From contig NZ_JALIRS010000017.1 in the NCBI RefSeq assembly GCF_023337795.1, positions 1-63,457 of the forward strand: DNA of 63,457 nt, read 5' to 3'. The stretch is from Lysinibacillus sp. BPa_S21 (GTDB taxonomy: Bacteria > Bacillota > Bacilli > Bacillales_A > Planococcaceae). The position numbers were made by a program, and so were the translations under genes. Positions within the stretch are counted from its first letter, which is position 1. Each line of letters opens with the position of its first letter. Positions 63,131 through 63,457 of the stretch are shown here, piece by piece. The notes beneath the pieces are model-generated. The model did not search any database. It had not been told where the DNA came from and saw nothing but the letters and a program-made list of their open reading frames with translations.

Positions 63131-63457
63131 ATAAAACAGTTGATTGGAGTGGAGGCTGGTCGACTCCTTGGGGATTAGCTATATAGAGGAACGAAGGCTA
63201 AGAGCATCACATCCTGTGATAACGCCTTCGTGACCAACATCCTATTGGCCCGAGACCCCGGAGCGAGCAACGCGAGTGAAGCGGCTCAACGGACGCCCCC
63301 AGGAAGCTCTGCTCTGCGCGAAAGCGAAGCGTCAGCGGCAATGTTTTATCTGTGCGAAAGCGAAGCGACAGCAACAAATGTTTTCTGTAGCGAAAGCAAA
63401 GCGGCAGCTACAATTGTTTTATCTGTGCGAAAGCGAAGCGACAGCAACAAATGTTTT
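63131..63457 (-). repeat. Dispersed repeat, copy E, cut by the window edge
   Basis: This copy is inverted: it begins with GTTGATTGGAGTGGAGGCTG and runs into the internal units at the window edge. At least 327 bp are present; the head is off the right edge. It has the palindrome ATCACA-TGTGAT, the GCCCGAGACCCC-type GC-rich segment, and the longest array of internal units. Confidence 0.85.
63340..63457. repeat. 36-37 bp tandem units inside repeat copy E
   Basis: Three consecutive units of 37, 36 and 37 bp, followed by the start of a fourth, are built from ATGTTTT, (AT)CTGTGCGAAAGCGAAGCG and ACAGCAACA. They differ by a few bases and continue to the window edge. The same unit occurs, reversed, in copies A and D. 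Confidence 0.85.

Noticed and set aside
63340..63457. Possible CRISPR array in the 36-37 bp units
   Set aside because: The whole unit is repeated, so there are no spacers. The unit also occurs inside other copies of the dispersed element.

Overview
The window is a stretch of low-GC Firmicutes chromosome. Gene content and protein style point to Bacillaceae/Caryophanaceae, most likely Lysinibacillus or a close relative. Supporting signs are sigma-A promoters with TTGACA/TATAAT boxes, strong AGGAGG-type ribosome sites, GTG/TTG starts, an SLH-anchored S-layer-like protein, a TPP riboswitch before thiC, a PerR-type box before catalase and a Yxd/Psd-like ABC transporter with YxeA. The genus is inferred; no database was searched. 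No prophage, intact insertion sequence, CRISPR array or tRNA was seen.

Layout. 1-500: the 5' end of a 16S rRNA gene (minus strand) with two tandem rrn promoters. 0.5-6.3 kb: an SLC13-type permease, then an NAD salvage operon (NUDIX protein, pncA, pncB, nadD-like). 6.5-14.2 kb: histidine utilisation (hutH, YjiH-like membrane protein, hutU, hutI) with a divergent response-regulator/AraC protein. 14.5-19.9 kb: catalase, thiC with its riboswitch, an AEC transporter. 20-25 kb: two secreted proteins flanking a HEPN/MNT toxin-antitoxin pair whose toxin gene is broken. 25-27.3 kb: feoA and a two-piece feoB. 27.4-36 kb: a catabolic island (DeoR regulator, rhamnulokinase-like kinase, class II aldolase, lactaldehyde-type dehydrogenase, zinc polyol dehydrogenase, polyol MFS transporter, SDR). 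36-48 kb: a 1455-residue SLH protein, a diguanylate cyclase, a CAP-domain protein, a family III CoA-transferase and an unrecognised 525-residue protein. 48-60.8 kb: acetamidase/formamidase, ECF sigma/anti-sigma pair, two-component system, ABC transporter plus YxeA, glutathione peroxidase, CoA-disulfide-reductase-like enzyme and a VanZ-RDD fusion. 61-63 kb: a DUF6509-like protein and an AlaX-type editing protein.

How the parts work together. The 27-36 kb island reads as one pathway. A polyol enters by the MFS carrier and is oxidised to a ketose by one of two dehydrogenases. The kinase phosphorylates the ketose at C1, and the aldolase splits it to DHAP plus a two- or three-carbon aldehyde that the AldA-like enzyme oxidises. 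A divergent promoter region with an 11-bp inverted repeat across both -35 boxes is the obvious control point.

Other structure. (1) A dispersed repeat family has six copies here (116 to at least 327 bp) with related inverted ends and internal 36-37 bp repeats. (2) Two clusters of DnaA boxes occur, one inside the 525-residue gene and one at 63.05 kb. (3) A minus-strand intergenic region at 48.0-48.2 kb has an 18-bp stem, a second hairpin and a terminator, and looks like an undescribed RNA. (4) A beta-rich module is shared by the SLH protein and a secreted protein that lacks SLH domains. (5) A 25-bp motif is shared by the regions before the NUDIX gene and pncA.
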